Shown in pieces: positions 1-7,909 of a stretch of 32,715 nt of DNA. The position numbers were made by a program, and so were the translations under genes. Within the stretch, counting starts at the first letter, position 1, and each line of letters opens with the position of its first letter. The notes beneath the pieces were generated by a model that had not been told where the DNA came from, searched no databases, and saw only the letters and a list, made by a program, of their open reading frames with translations. Source of the stretch: Methanobacterium sp. (GTDB taxonomy: Archaea; Methanobacteriota; Methanobacteria; Methanobacteriales; Methanobacteriaceae); the NCBI GenBank assembly GCA_021372715.1, contig JAJFTX010000018.1:1-32715 (forward strand), written 5' to 3'.

Positions 1-1
1 A

Positions 2-1372
2 GTTAAAACATTCTATGAAACTAATAATAGATTACCAAACTATGTAACCATTAACAACGCGCAAGTAACCATGCCTCAGTTTCTGCAGTTATTAACCTAT
101 GACATAACACAAACAAACAGCGGATCCACAGCATCAATAACACTTTTGAATGTAAACAACCCTACTAACCCCACAGAAACCGTTAAAAGCGGTACTTTAA
201 CTAAATCAGAATATTTAAGTATTGCATCAACAGTAAAAACAACCATAGATAGCACAGGCACAGCACCAAACTATGCAACCAGTTCATTAGGTAATATTCG
301 TTTCGAATCATTGATATACATATTCTCAAAGACTATGAACTACTACGCTACAAACTCAAGATTACCAAACAGCCTTTCAGTGACACCATGGAACTCTAGC
401 ACAACACAGAATCAAAGTGGAACGAATCAAAGTGGAACAACTTTCACCAGCAGCCAGATAAATTCAGCAGTAATTACAGTAAAAAAATACTCCGACGTCA
501 ACTATAAACTGCCCAGTTACGTTACAATTAATAACGTACAAGTAACCATGCCTCAGTTCTTGAAATTGATAACCCAATATATCATAAACATCAACAGCGG
601 ATTAAGCACAACAATATCCCTTGAAACAGTCAGTAACCAGTCAAGCGCTACAGAAACTCTTAAAAGCGGAACCATTTACAAAACAGAGTACATAAACCTG
701 GCAAAAAGCATAAATACTTACATCGACACCAACAAAAAAGCACCGGATTACATAAGCAGTTCTCTAGGAAATATGAAATTCGAATCAATGATATATACAT
801 TCTGTAAATTAATCAATTATCAGGCAACATACAATAGATTACCCAATTATGTGTCAATAACACCATGGTTTGCTAGTTCGTTAACAACTAATGGTTTTCG
901 ACCTATTTATATAATATCTGATAATATAAGTAATAAAAAAATAGACAACGAGAGAATCGATATCCTAGTAAATGCTCTAAAGAGTTTAGGATTATCCGCA
1001 TACAACTACGGCGCAGGAACCAGTAACTATTCGATCTTTTCCATGATCCCCGACAATGCATTACTTGTGCAAATTAATGGCGGAGCATGCTCAGGTACAT
1101 TTGTGGACATGGGAAGTGCCTATTATAAAAGTTTTGTAGGCAATAGAGAAGTATTCATGGTCTTTACAGAGGGAGCAAAAAAAATAACAGGTCTAGCCTG
1201 GTTAGAACGAGCACATGATGACGCTTTCAGCCCAGCATCTTTCACTGGACTAGCCCATCCTGATCAGTACCTGTTAAGCAACGGATACAACTACTATGAA
1301 GGATATACCAACAGCCTAGCAAACACACTTGCTCAGATTTTATATCAGGAAGCAAATGAGAATTTAATTTAA
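2..1372 (+). CDS. Pseudomurein-binding repeat surface protein, 5' end cut off by window
   Basis: The reading frame is already open at base 2, so the ATG at 71 is internal and the gene begins upstream. About 456 residues are visible. They hold four pseudomurein-binding-like repeats of two alternating types: one with the core RLPNYVTINNAQVTMPQF (also KLPSYVTINNVQVTMPQF), the other with LGNIRFESLIYIF and LGNMKFESMIYTF followed by RLPN. Such repeats (PMBR family) anchor proteins to the pseudomurein wall of Methanobacteriales. The last ~155 residues form a separate domain starting at RPIYIISDNI, with GGACSGTF and LERAHDD motifs; I recall it from other methanobacterial wall proteins, where its function is not known to me. 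Ser, Thr and Asn are abundant, as expected of an exported protein. No export signal is visible because the N-terminus is missing. A U-rich tract follows the stop. Confidence 0.85.
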   Translation, partial: VKTFYETNNRLPNYVTINNAQVTMPQFLQLLTYDITQTNSGSTASITLLNVNNPTNPTETVKSGTLTKSEYLSIASTVKTTIDSTGTAPNYATSSLGNIRFESLIYIFSKTMNYYATNSRLPNSLSVTPWNSSTTQNQSGTNQSGTTFTSSQINSAVITVKKYSDVNYKLPSYVTINNVQVTMPQFLKLITQYIININSGLSTTISLETVSNQSSATETLKSGTIYKTEYINLAKSINTYIDTNKKAPDYISSSLGNMKFESMIYTFCKLINYQATYNRLPNYVSITPWFASSLTTNGFRPIYIISDNISNKKIDNERIDILVNALKSLGLSAYNYGAGTSNYSIFSMIPDNALLVQINGGACSGTFVDMGSAYYKSFVGNREVFMVFTEGAKKITGLAWLERAHDDAFSPASFTGLAHPDQYLLSNGYNYYEGYTNSLANTLAQILYQEANENLI

Positions 1373-1375
1373 TTC

Positions 1376-1403
1376 CTTTTTTTCTTTATTTTTCTATTTT
1401 TTT
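1376..1403 (+). terminator. U-rich terminator after the surface protein
   Basis: Three T-runs (6, 5 and 7 T, split by single C or A bases) begin a few bases after the TAA at 1370-1372. Archaeal RNA polymerase terminates at such U-tracts without needing a hairpin, and no hairpin is visible here. The call rests on composition and position only. Confidence 0.55.
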
Positions 1404-1729
1404 GAATATAAAAACAAATTCATTACAGTTTAACCTCTTAAAATAAAATTTAAAAAACTATCCAGAATATGGATGATGAGCCTATACTTTTTTTATCTAA
1501 AAAAATAAAATTACAGAAAATATATAATTTTTTATACTAATAATATTAATTAGATTATTACATAATTTTTTATCCTATAATCGTCCTATACTAATGAAAG
1601 GATGTTTTAAGAAAATGGAATAAATAAACATTAAAATATAACATATCCATTAAGCGTATCTATTAGCTATACTGAAATTGATTTTTCATACTTAAATTGA
1701 CTATTTAAAACTTATGAACGGGTGATAAA
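1404..1729. other. AT-rich intergenic region
   Basis: This non-coding stretch is very AT-rich and has no open frame worth calling. The octamer CCTATACT occurs twice (near 1480 and 1584). The only functional element I can support is the GGTGA ribosome binding site at 1721-1725 for the next gene. A promoter for that gene must lie here, but several AT-rich candidates exist and none stands out. Confidence 0.5.
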
Positions 1730-2251
1730 TTGAATAATATTATTAAATTAATTCTAATTATAGTATTATTAGCAGTGTTTTTTGAAGCAGGGCTGGTAAG
1801 CTCATACACCATTGTAACTGGGCAACCTCCTGATATAAACAAGTTGATAAGTACTCAGATCGATGAAATAAATTCATTTATTAAATTACTACAGGGATCA
1901 GGAAACAAAACTCAGGAAGCCATTGAAATCAATAATAAAGATGAAGTGGCCAAGGCTATTCAGAACAAGACCCAAATGGATGGTGTAGATCTACAAAGTC
2001 TGGCTGCCCATACCAATGAAAGTACCAGTAAAGATCAAATTAATATCACCATCACTGTTACAGCTTACAAAACAACAACCACAGGCACTAATGTAACCAA
2101 TGGAAGTATTGTAATTAAGCCTAATGAAACATACAGCATTACTGCTTTGGCAATTGGAAAAACCGAAAAAGATGGGGTCACAGTGGATATTAACAGCATT
2201 ATAATAACCACAATACGTAAATTATACTCCAACACTGGAAACGGTACTTAA
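1730..2251 (+). CDS. Small exported or membrane-anchored protein rich in N-glycosylation sequons
   Basis: I do not recognise this 173-residue protein. The start is TTG at 1730, chosen because GGTGA at 1721-1725 lies four bases upstream. Residues 5-22 are strongly hydrophobic (IKLILIIVLLAVFFEAGLV) after a short N-terminus with one Lys, which fits an uncleaved signal anchor or a signal peptide. The rest is polar and Thr/Asn-rich. It contains eight N-X-S/T sequons: NKT twice, NES, NIT, NVT, NGS, NET and NGT. That density suggests an extracytoplasmic, possibly glycosylated protein, but this is inference. The stop is 27 bases before cbiH on the same strand, so the two are probably co-transcribed, although no link to cobalamin synthesis can be seen in the protein itself. 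Confidence 0.75.
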   Translation: MNNIIKLILIIVLLAVFFEAGLVSSYTIVTGQPPDINKLISTQIDEINSFIKLLQGSGNKTQEAIEINNKDEVAKAIQNKTQMDGVDLQSLAAHTNESTSKDQINITITVTAYKTTTTGTNVTNGSIVIKPNETYSITALAIGKTEKDGVTVDINSIIITTIRKLYSNTGNGT

Positions 2252-2278
2252 TCTTATTTTAATCTAAGGTGTGTAATC

Positions 2279-3343
2279 ATGATCAGCGTGGTAGGAATAG
2301 GGCCCTCCCGGGAAGATATGACATTGAAAGCGTTGAATAGAATTGAAGACGCAGATGTTATTATATCCTATAAAAAATACGTGAAATATATAGAGGATTT
2401 GATTCAAGGTAAAGAAGTCCTGACCAAGGGCATGGGTAAGGAAATAGAAAGAGCTGAGTTAGCTGTCCAGGAAAGTAGGGCCGGTAAGAAGGTTGCTCTC
2501 ATTTCCAGTGGGGATCCTGGGATTTTCGGTATGGCCAATGTTCTTTTCACCATTCTGGGTAAATATGAAGATGTGGAAGTCGAAGTTATACCGGGGGTCA
2601 CTGCGGTTAACTATGCTGCTTCACTTTTAGGAGCTCCTCTTCATGATTTTGTAGTAATTAGTTTGAGTGACTTATTAACCCCTCTTTCTGAGATCAAAAA
2701 TAAAATTATAAAGGCTTGTGAGGGGGATTTCATCATCGCATTTTATAATCCTTTAAGTAAAACTCGAAAAAAACCTTTTCAAGAAGCATTAAAAATTTTA
2801 AAGGATAATCGTAGGTTGGATACTCCAGTAGGTTTAGTAAAAAGTAAAGATGATGGTGTGGATGTTAAATTAACCACTTTAGAAGATCTTTCCAGTGAAG
2901 AAATTGACATGTCTACAACCATCCTCATTGGAAATACCATGACCTACGTGGATGATGGCCGTATGATAACCCCCCGGGGTTATGTGGTACCTTATTCATT
3001 ACATCCTCTGGCTGTTGATTTTTATGAGACTTATATAGCAGGTGAAGGGGTTGAGGGGCCTAATTTATCATGTGAATACTACCCCTGTCATGCACATCCT
3101 CAGAACTGTACTTTCTGTTACTGTCCATTTTATCCCTGTGGAGATCAGTCCACAGGTGGGCACTGGATAAAAGAGAAGGGTGTGTGGAGTTGTGAAGATT
3201 GCAGGTGGATTCATGAGGATGAAACTGTGCAATGCATACAGGGCAAGTTATCGTCCTTGGTAGAAAATGTGGATGATCTTCAGGATAAAAAGAAAGAACT
3301 ATTAAAATTAAGAAGGGAATGTCTCAGAGATACTCGATCCTGA
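2279..3343 (+). CDS. cbiH: Cobalt-factor III C17-methyltransferase (CbiH/CobJ) with C-terminal Cys-rich domain
   Basis: This SAM-dependent enzyme methylates C17 and contracts the corrin ring in cobalamin (B12 and methanogen corrinoid) synthesis. Residues 1-235 are the tetrapyrrole methylase fold: VVGIGPS at 4-10, SGDPG at 77-81, EVIPGVTAVN at 102-111, and ILIGNTMTY at 216-223. Residues ~255-320 form an extra domain with cysteines at 265, 270, 277, 280, 282, 287, 305, 308 and 319, matching the small Cys-rich 'zf-like' domain known to be fused to or near CbiH in methanogens; it may bind zinc or an Fe-S cluster. The length of 354 exceeds the ~240 of the plain enzyme because of this tail. An AGGTG ribosome binding site precedes the ATG. 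The next pathway enzyme in this window, CbiL, is 26 kb away. Confidence 0.93.
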   Translation: MISVVGIGPSREDMTLKALNRIEDADVIISYKKYVKYIEDLIQGKEVLTKGMGKEIERAELAVQESRAGKKVALISSGDPGIFGMANVLFTILGKYEDVEVEVIPGVTAVNYAASLLGAPLHDFVVISLSDLLTPLSEIKNKIIKACEGDFIIAFYNPLSKTRKKPFQEALKILKDNRRLDTPVGLVKSKDDGVDVKLTTLEDLSSEEIDMSTTILIGNTMTYVDDGRMITPRGYVVPYSLHPLAVDFYETYIAGEGVEGPNLSCEYYPCHAHPQNCTFCYCPFYPCGDQSTGGHWIKEKGVWSCEDCRWIHEDETVQCIQGKLSSLVENVDDLQDKKKELLKLRRECLRDTRS

Positions 3344-3456
3344 AAGCTCTTTTTAATTAGGATGGTGTAATTTTTTAGTCTATATTGTCCTTATTTTTAT
3401 TGAAAGTTCAGCTGTGATCAATAAATCTAAAAATTTAAATCATCTATAAAATCTTA

Positions 3457-3756
3457 TTAAGGGTTTTTATCAACTATTTTAGTTATGGCAAGGGATACTT
3501 CTCTTCTAAATTCTGAATTTCCATAGTTCAATGAGTCAATAAGGGAGTTTAAAGCCAATTTATTGCCTATTTTACCTAAAATCCGGGCTGCATGGATCTG
3601 AATTTCAGGGTTTTCATGTTTAAGAGCATCAATTAAAGGCCCTATGGATTGTTCGTTGAGTTTTATGAGTACATCTTCAACGTTTTTTCTAACATCATAG
3701 TCTTCATCTATTAACTTCTCTATTAGTTTGTTAATTTGCTGTTTTGACATTTCCAT
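3457..3756 (-). CDS. Small HEAT-repeat protein
   Basis: This 99-residue protein is made of about two and a half HEAT-type helical repeats: IGPLIDALKHENPEIQIHAA (residues 53-72) and NSLIDSLNYGNSEFRREVSL, each followed by a conserved I-x-KI segment. HEAT repeats form curved protein-binding solenoids; no catalytic motif is present. The start is the first of two ATGs (the second is two codons later), with AGGGGATAG about ten bases upstream. It reads away from cbiH on the opposite strand and lies 80 bases downstream of the TPR protein gene, so the two may share a transcript. Its partner is unknown. It is too small to be a phycocyanobilin-lyase-type enzyme. Confidence 0.8.
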   Translation of the reverse strand: MEMSKQQINKLIEKLIDEDYDVRKNVEDVLIKLNEQSIGPLIDALKHENPEIQIHAARILGKIGNKLALNSLIDSLNYGNSEFRREVSLAITKIVDKNP

Positions 3757-3836
3757 TGGAAACTATCCCCTTATCATAAATTAGATTTAAATTCTATTCC
3801 ATAATTCATCTTTTGAAAGCATAGTTATACGTACTA

Positions 3837-4331
3837 TTATTTCTTATCATCTAATTTATTTTCTATCTTATTTTTCAATTCACGGGCTTCTTTGAAGTTT
3901 TCATCCAATTTAAGTGCATTATCAACTGATATTTGAGCTTCCTCATATTCTTTTAATTTTAAACAATTCTTAGCCTGGAGATATAAGGCAAATTTATAGA
4001 ATGCATCGTTTTTCTTTTCATATCGGGCTAAGAAAAATTCAAAAACCTTTTTTGATTCTGCATACTCATCCATAAGCTGAAGGACATAACCTTTATTATA
4101 CCAAGCTAGATTATCACCAGGATCCCTTTGTATTACATTTTCAAATGATTCTAGAGCCATTGGATAGTCGTGCATTTCTAAATGAGCTACAGCTTTACAA
4201 TTCCAAGCAGGTAAATATTTTTTATCGATGTTCAGTATTGTTTCCAGAACTTGCAGAGATTTTTCATATTCACCTTTTTCAAATAACATAACAGCTCTTT
4301 TATAGAATAAATTCACATCTTTGCTGGCCAT
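3837..4331 (-). CDS. Tetratricopeptide (TPR) repeat protein
   Basis: This 164-residue protein consists of TPR helical pairs. Typical repeats start at residue ~8 (YKRAVMLFEKGEYEKSLQVL), ~42 (AWNCKAVAHLEMHDYPMALE), ~76 (AWYNKGYVLQLMDEYAESKK) and ~115 (ALYLQAKNCLKLKEYEEAQI), with the usual small residues at positions 8 and 20 and P at the repeat end. TPRs are scaffolds for protein-protein contact; no enzymatic domain is present. The start is fixed by AGGTGA six bases before the ATG. It is followed by the HEAT-repeat gene on the same strand. A second small TPR protein lies at the right end of the window; such proteins are numerous in Methanobacteriales genomes. Confidence 0.88.
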   Translation of the reverse strand: MASKDVNLFYKRAVMLFEKGEYEKSLQVLETILNIDKKYLPAWNCKAVAHLEMHDYPMALESFENVIQRDPGDNLAWYNKGYVLQLMDEYAESKKVFEFFLARYEKKNDAFYKFALYLQAKNCLKLKEYEEAQISVDNALKLDENFKEARELKNKIENKLDDKK

Positions 4332-4519
4332 TTAAGTTCACCTCATAAATTAATTTCATAATTTCAAATTAGAGGACTATTATCATTTTTTAAGGAATTT
4401 TATGGCAAATAGATAAAGAATTATATTTCATCTATGCCCTTGTATTTATTAAATATTATTCTATTATCTTTCTTCAGAACCTTAAAAGATTTAATACAAA
4501 ATAATACAAGAATCAATAG

Positions 4520-5152
4520 ATGATAAAAGTAACCTTATCTGATATCAGCATACAAGTAATTAAATACACATTCAACACCAGGTTTTTTTTAGCTAAAATG
4601 TGCCGAAAAATTCCTATCCTGGCGGGAATAGTAGATAAGCTCTTTTTTGATGGTGATGATATACAAGTTATCCCCCGGGATGGTACCATAAATGATAGCA
4701 AAAAAATTTCACAGAAGATTGCAATTAATGAATCTATTCCTTTAATTGATGATACAGTTCTTCCCAGTCAAGTCTTAAGGGAGATGATAAAAGGATCCAG
4801 ATATCATTTCATTATGGATTTTTGTATTTGTCGTAAGTCCAATGGCTGTGAGGATTATCCTCAGGATTTAGGATGTTTATTTTTGGGTAAAGGAGCTAAA
4901 AAAATCTCTTCTAAATTAGGAAGAATGGTTTCCCAAGAAGAAGCACTGGAACATATTTGGAAATGTCAGCAAGCAGGATTAGTGAGCATTATAGGTAGAA
5001 ATAAGATAGATAGCGTATGGTTAAATACAGGACCTAAAGAAGATCTTCTATCCATCTGCCACTGCTGTCCTTGTTGTTGTTTATGGAAAATGACCCCAGA
5101 ACTTCCTCAGGATATAGCTAAGGTTTTTCTCCCATGGTGGGAGTGGAAATAA
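4520..5152 (+). CDS. Cys-rich domain of an Fe-S protein, probably the 5' half of a frameshifted gene
   Basis: The 210-residue product has two Cys-rich motifs: FCICRKSNGC at 101-110 with C119, and ICHCCPCCCLWKM at 179-191. I recognise these from methanogen 4Fe-4S proteins that normally continue directly into a C-terminal ferredoxin domain. Here the frame ends at TAA 5150-5152 with an unlikely tail (LPWWEWK), while the ferredoxin domain continues in the -1 frame from about 5122. A missing T in the five-T run at 5124-5128 would explain the break. No clear ribosome binding site precedes the ATG; the divergent 188-base gap to the TPR gene must hold the promoter. The function of the intact protein is not known to me; electron transfer is likely. 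Confidence 0.7.
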   Translation: MIKVTLSDISIQVIKYTFNTRFFLAKMCRKIPILAGIVDKLFFDGDDIQVIPRDGTINDSKKISQKIAINESIPLIDDTVLPSQVLREMIKGSRYHFIMDFCICRKSNGCEDYPQDLGCLFLGKGAKKISSKLGRMVSQEEALEHIWKCQQAGLVSIIGRNKIDSVWLNTGPKEDLLSICHCCPCCCLWKMTPELPQDIAKVFLPWWEWK

Positions 5153-5382
5153 CATTAAATGAGGAAAGATGCAATGGATGTGGATTATGCGCCCAAGGAA
5201 TATGTTTTCTAGATGCTATAACATTGAATGGTAAAGCCATAAGAAATTCAGAAATATGTAGGATATGCGGACGTTGTGTGGAAATATACCCCCAAAAAGC
5301 ATTAACCATTAAAATTAAGGATGACGCAGTAAAAAAATCCATTGAAAGAATAAAACCCTTAGTAGATATACAATCAGAATAA
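5134..5382 (+). CDS. 4Fe-4S ferredoxin domain, probably the 3' half of the same frameshifted gene
   Basis: If translated separately from ATG 5134, this gives 82 residues of ferredoxin type. The first motif is CNGCGLCAQGIC (C at 13, 16, 19 and 24), intact. The second is CRICGRCVEIYP: the fourth cysteine, expected where EICP is usual, is a tyrosine (codon TAC instead of TGC). One cluster should therefore lack a ligand. The ORF overlaps the preceding one by 19 bases, has no convincing ribosome binding site, and its frame is closed upstream by TAA at 5119-5121. Together with the upstream piece it resembles one ancestral protein. It could still be a translationally coupled separate subunit or be read by frameshifting, but the lost cysteine favours decay. 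Confidence 0.65.
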   Translation: MVGVEITLNEERCNGCGLCAQGICFLDAITLNGKAIRNSEICRICGRCVEIYPQKALTIKIKDDAVKKSIERIKPLVDIQSE

Positions 5383-5421
5383 TGGGATATTGATATTAGT
5401 GTATTAAAATTAATTCTAAGT

Positions 5422-5439
5422 TATAAGTTATAACTTATA
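5422..5439. promoter_or_regulatory. Perfect 18-bp palindrome between convergent genes
   Basis: TATAAGTTATAACTTATA is an exact palindrome located 40 bases after the ferredoxin stop and about 195 bases past the dapF stop on the other strand. It could be a dimeric-protein binding site or part of a transcript end. Being A/T-dominated, a chance origin is also possible. Confidence 0.3.
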
Positions 5440-5634
5440 TGTGAATACACCCTTACTCTACTTAATTTATCATGGGGGCATGTTGGATTAATTCATCCTG
5501 CTTATGAAATTTTTAGCTTTCTGGATCTTCTCCTGGGAAATGGGTCCTGGTGGTTTAGTTTTAATTTATAGAACGCCTTTTGTATTTAATTCTCCTGAAA
5601 AGTCTTTAAAATTCAATTTAACACTTATAATGAT

Positions 5635-6507
5635 TTAAATATTTAATTCCATGGTACCTTCAAAAACTTTAGTAGCGCTGCCTTCCATAAAAGCACCTAA
5701 CTGATTGTCTTCCTGATAAATGGTAATGTTCAGCTCTCCTCCGGGTAAATGTACCTGGACATCTTCATCTAAAAGCCCTAATCGGTAACCTGCTATTACA
5801 GAGGAGGTAGCTCCTGTTCCGCAGGCTAATGTTACACCACTACCTCTTTCCCAAGTTATCATCTCCACTTCGCCTCTACTCATTATACGGATGAAGTGGG
5901 CGTTGATTCTTTCAGGGAATAATTCATGGTATTCTATCAAGGGACCGATTTTCTCCAGGACTATTGTATCCAAATCATCGGTAAATGTAACAGCATGAGG
6001 GTTCCCTACGCTTAAAACGGTTATTTTAACTGGATTTCTATCTACTATGATTTCTTTATCGATAAACTCTTCTTCGTCAGTTTTCATTGGAATTTCAGGT
6101 GGGTTAAAGGTAGATAAACCCATATCAACTCTGATGGAGGTTACTTCCTTATTATCCACTTTCAATGAGAGTTCTTTGATATCCTCCATGGTCTCCACCA
6201 ACATCTTAGGGGAGTGTATTATGTTTTTTTCAAATACATATTTAGCAAAACAGCGGATACCGTTTCCGCACATCTCTGCTTCACTTCCATCGGCGTTGAA
6301 TATCCTAAATCTAATATCTGCATTTTTTTTATTGGAGGGGTTTACGAATATCACTCCATCGGCACCTACGGAAAAACCCCGGGTACATAGTTCTTTTGCT
6401 ACTTCTGATTTTTTATTTTCTGGAATGATTTCTGATTCAGATTCGTCTATCATTACATAATCATTTCCTAAGCCATGCATTTTGCTGAAATTTAAATTAA
6501 TATTCAT
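5635..6507 (-). CDS. dapF: Diaminopimelate epimerase
   Basis: This cofactor-independent racemase converts LL- to meso-diaminopimelate, the step before decarboxylation to lysine. Lysine is also a cross-linking residue of pseudomurein. The two catalytic cysteines are visible: C80 in MCGNGIRC and C228 in LACGTGATSS. The N-terminal MHGLGNDYVMID and the GNPHAV motif at 167-172 are also typical. At 290 residues it has the normal family length. The ATG at 6507 follows an AGAGG-type site. lysA lies 53 bases upstream on the same strand, so the two genes probably form an operon in the order lysA-dapF. Confidence 0.96.
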   Translation of the reverse strand: MNINLNFSKMHGLGNDYVMIDESESEIIPENKKSEVAKELCTRGFSVGADGVIFVNPSNKKNADIRFRIFNADGSEAEMCGNGIRCFAKYVFEKNIIHSPKMLVETMEDIKELSLKVDNKEVTSIRVDMGLSTFNPPEIPMKTDEEEFIDKEIIVDRNPVKITVLSVGNPHAVTFTDDLDTIVLEKIGPLIEYHELFPERINAHFIRIMSRGEVEMITWERGSGVTLACGTGATSSVIAGYRLGLLDEDVQVHLPGGELNITIYQEDNQLGAFMEGSATKVFEGTMELNI

Positions 6508-6560
6508 TATGGGGCCTCTTTGATGGTTTTAATAAATATGTCATATCTTTTATAGGATTG

Positions 6561-7847
6561 TTATTTCAATAACCGGGGCGGTATGTTCTGTTTGTAAAGT
6601 AGATCAGCGAATGTTTCCCTTTCTCGAATGATTTCTGAATAACCATCAGTAACCAGCACTTCTGCTGGTCGTGGTCGGGAATTATACTGGGAAGACATGG
6701 AAAAAGCGTAAGCACCAGCATTTAGTATGGCTAAAAGTTCACCTTCTTCTAATCCTGGTATGGGTCGGTCACGTGCAAACAAATCACCAGATTCACAGAT
6801 GTTACCGGCAATATCTATTTCCTGAGTGGCTTCTGCCAGGGGATTACTTGCAGAAACTATGTGATGATAGGATCCATACATGGTTGGTCTCAATAATGTA
6901 TTAAAACCGGCATCTACCCCTGCAAATTTACGATAACTTTGTTTAATGGTGTTAACTCTGGTCAAAAGATATGATGCATCTCCTACTATATATCTTCCTG
7001 GTTCCAGGCAGAGAGTGGGATTGCCCATATTGTATTGGTATAATTTGTCCTTGAAAAGCTCAACTATTTCCTTTGAGAATTTTTCCATATTCAATAAATT
7101 TTCCTGGGGTTCATAGGGTATTCCCATACCACCACCGAAATCAATGAATTCAAACTGAATCCCTAATTCTCGGTAAATATGTCCAGCAACATCCATTAAA
7201 GTCCTTACAGCAAGTTTAAATGGTTCGGGATCGAGTATTCCTGATCCTATGTGGCTATGAATTCCTAATGGTTTAAAACCCAAGTTTATGGCTTTTTCAT
7301 ATACGTATACAGCTTCTTCCTCCATTATTCCGAATTTACTCAGATCTCCACCGGTTATGCAGTGATCATGATGTCCTGCTCCAACACGGGGGTTTACTCT
7401 AAAGGATATTTCCTGTCCTTCAGATCCAGGTAATTTGGAAAGTCTTTCCAGAGTGGATATAGAATCTAAATTAATTCTAACTCCAGAAGAAAGAGCGAAT
7501 TTTAATTCATCATCGGTTACATTGTTCCCGGTGTAAAGAATTCTTTCTGGACTGAAACCAGCTAGAAGAGAGGTGTATATTTCACCAGGGGAAACAGCAT
7601 CGATACAACTCCCCTCTTCTTCTAATATACGCATTACTGCCAGATTGGTGTTGGCTTTACAGGCGTAATAAATTTTAAAATCATTATATTTGCTTGAAAA
7701 GTTCGTATAAAGTTTTTTATAATTCTCTCTTATCCTGTTTTCATCTAATACGTATAGGGGAGTTCCATACTCCTCGGCTAGTTCTAGGGCATCTTTTCCT
7801 CCGATGCTTAAATTTCCTTTTTCATTTGTTTTCAGGTTAAAATTCAT
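6561..7847 (-). CDS. lysA: Diaminopimelate decarboxylase
   Basis: This PLP enzyme decarboxylates meso-diaminopimelate to L-lysine. The PLP lysine is in YYACKANTNLAVMR (K64 from the chosen start), followed by the GIHSHIGSG, FGGGMGIPY, EPGRYIVGDA, CESGDLFARD and GAYAFSMSSQYNSRPRP motifs of fold-type III decarboxylases; Cys in CESGD is the active-site residue contributed across the dimer. The frame also allows TTG at 7850, but ATG at 7847 sits six bases from GGAGG (complement of 7854-7858) and is preferred, giving 428 residues. It is followed by dapF. A TATA-like element lies at 7898-7905 on the same strand. Confidence 0.96.
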   Translation of the reverse strand: MNFNLKTNEKGNLSIGGKDALELAEEYGTPLYVLDENRIRENYKKLYTNFSSKYNDFKIYYACKANTNLAVMRILEEEGSCIDAVSPGEIYTSLLAGFSPERILYTGNNVTDDELKFALSSGVRINLDSISTLERLSKLPGSEGQEISFRVNPRVGAGHHDHCITGGDLSKFGIMEEEAVYVYEKAINLGFKPLGIHSHIGSGILDPEPFKLAVRTLMDVAGHIYRELGIQFEFIDFGGGMGIPYEPQENLLNMEKFSKEIVELFKDKLYQYNMGNPTLCLEPGRYIVGDASYLLTRVNTIKQSYRKFAGVDAGFNTLLRPTMYGSYHHIVSASNPLAEATQEIDIAGNICESGDLFARDRPIPGLEEGELLAILNAGAYAFSMSSQYNSRPRPAEVLVTDGYSEIIRERETFADLLYKQNIPPRLLK

Positions 7848-7897
7848 CAAAATCCTCCAGAGAAGATAAATAATGTTATAGATTTATCGTAATTATA

Positions 7898-7905
7898 GTA
7901 TAAAA
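7898..7905 (-). promoter_or_regulatory. Putative TATA box of lysA-dapF
   Basis: On the minus strand this reads TTTATACT, close to the archaeal consensus TTTAWATA, about 50 bases before the lysA start codon. That spacing would give a short leader holding the GGAGG site. Confidence 0.4.
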
Positions 7906-7909
7906 ACCT

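Noticed and set aside
1465..1480. C-box-like GATGATGA suggesting a C/D box guide RNA
   Set aside because: No D box (CTGA) lies at a suitable distance, and the flanks do not pair.
5469..5543. 25-codon open stretch on the minus strand after dapF (KPPGPISQEKIQKAKNF)
   Set aside because: It looks protein-like but has no ATG, GTG or TTG start and is closed by a stop just upstream. It may be a gene remnant but cannot be supported.
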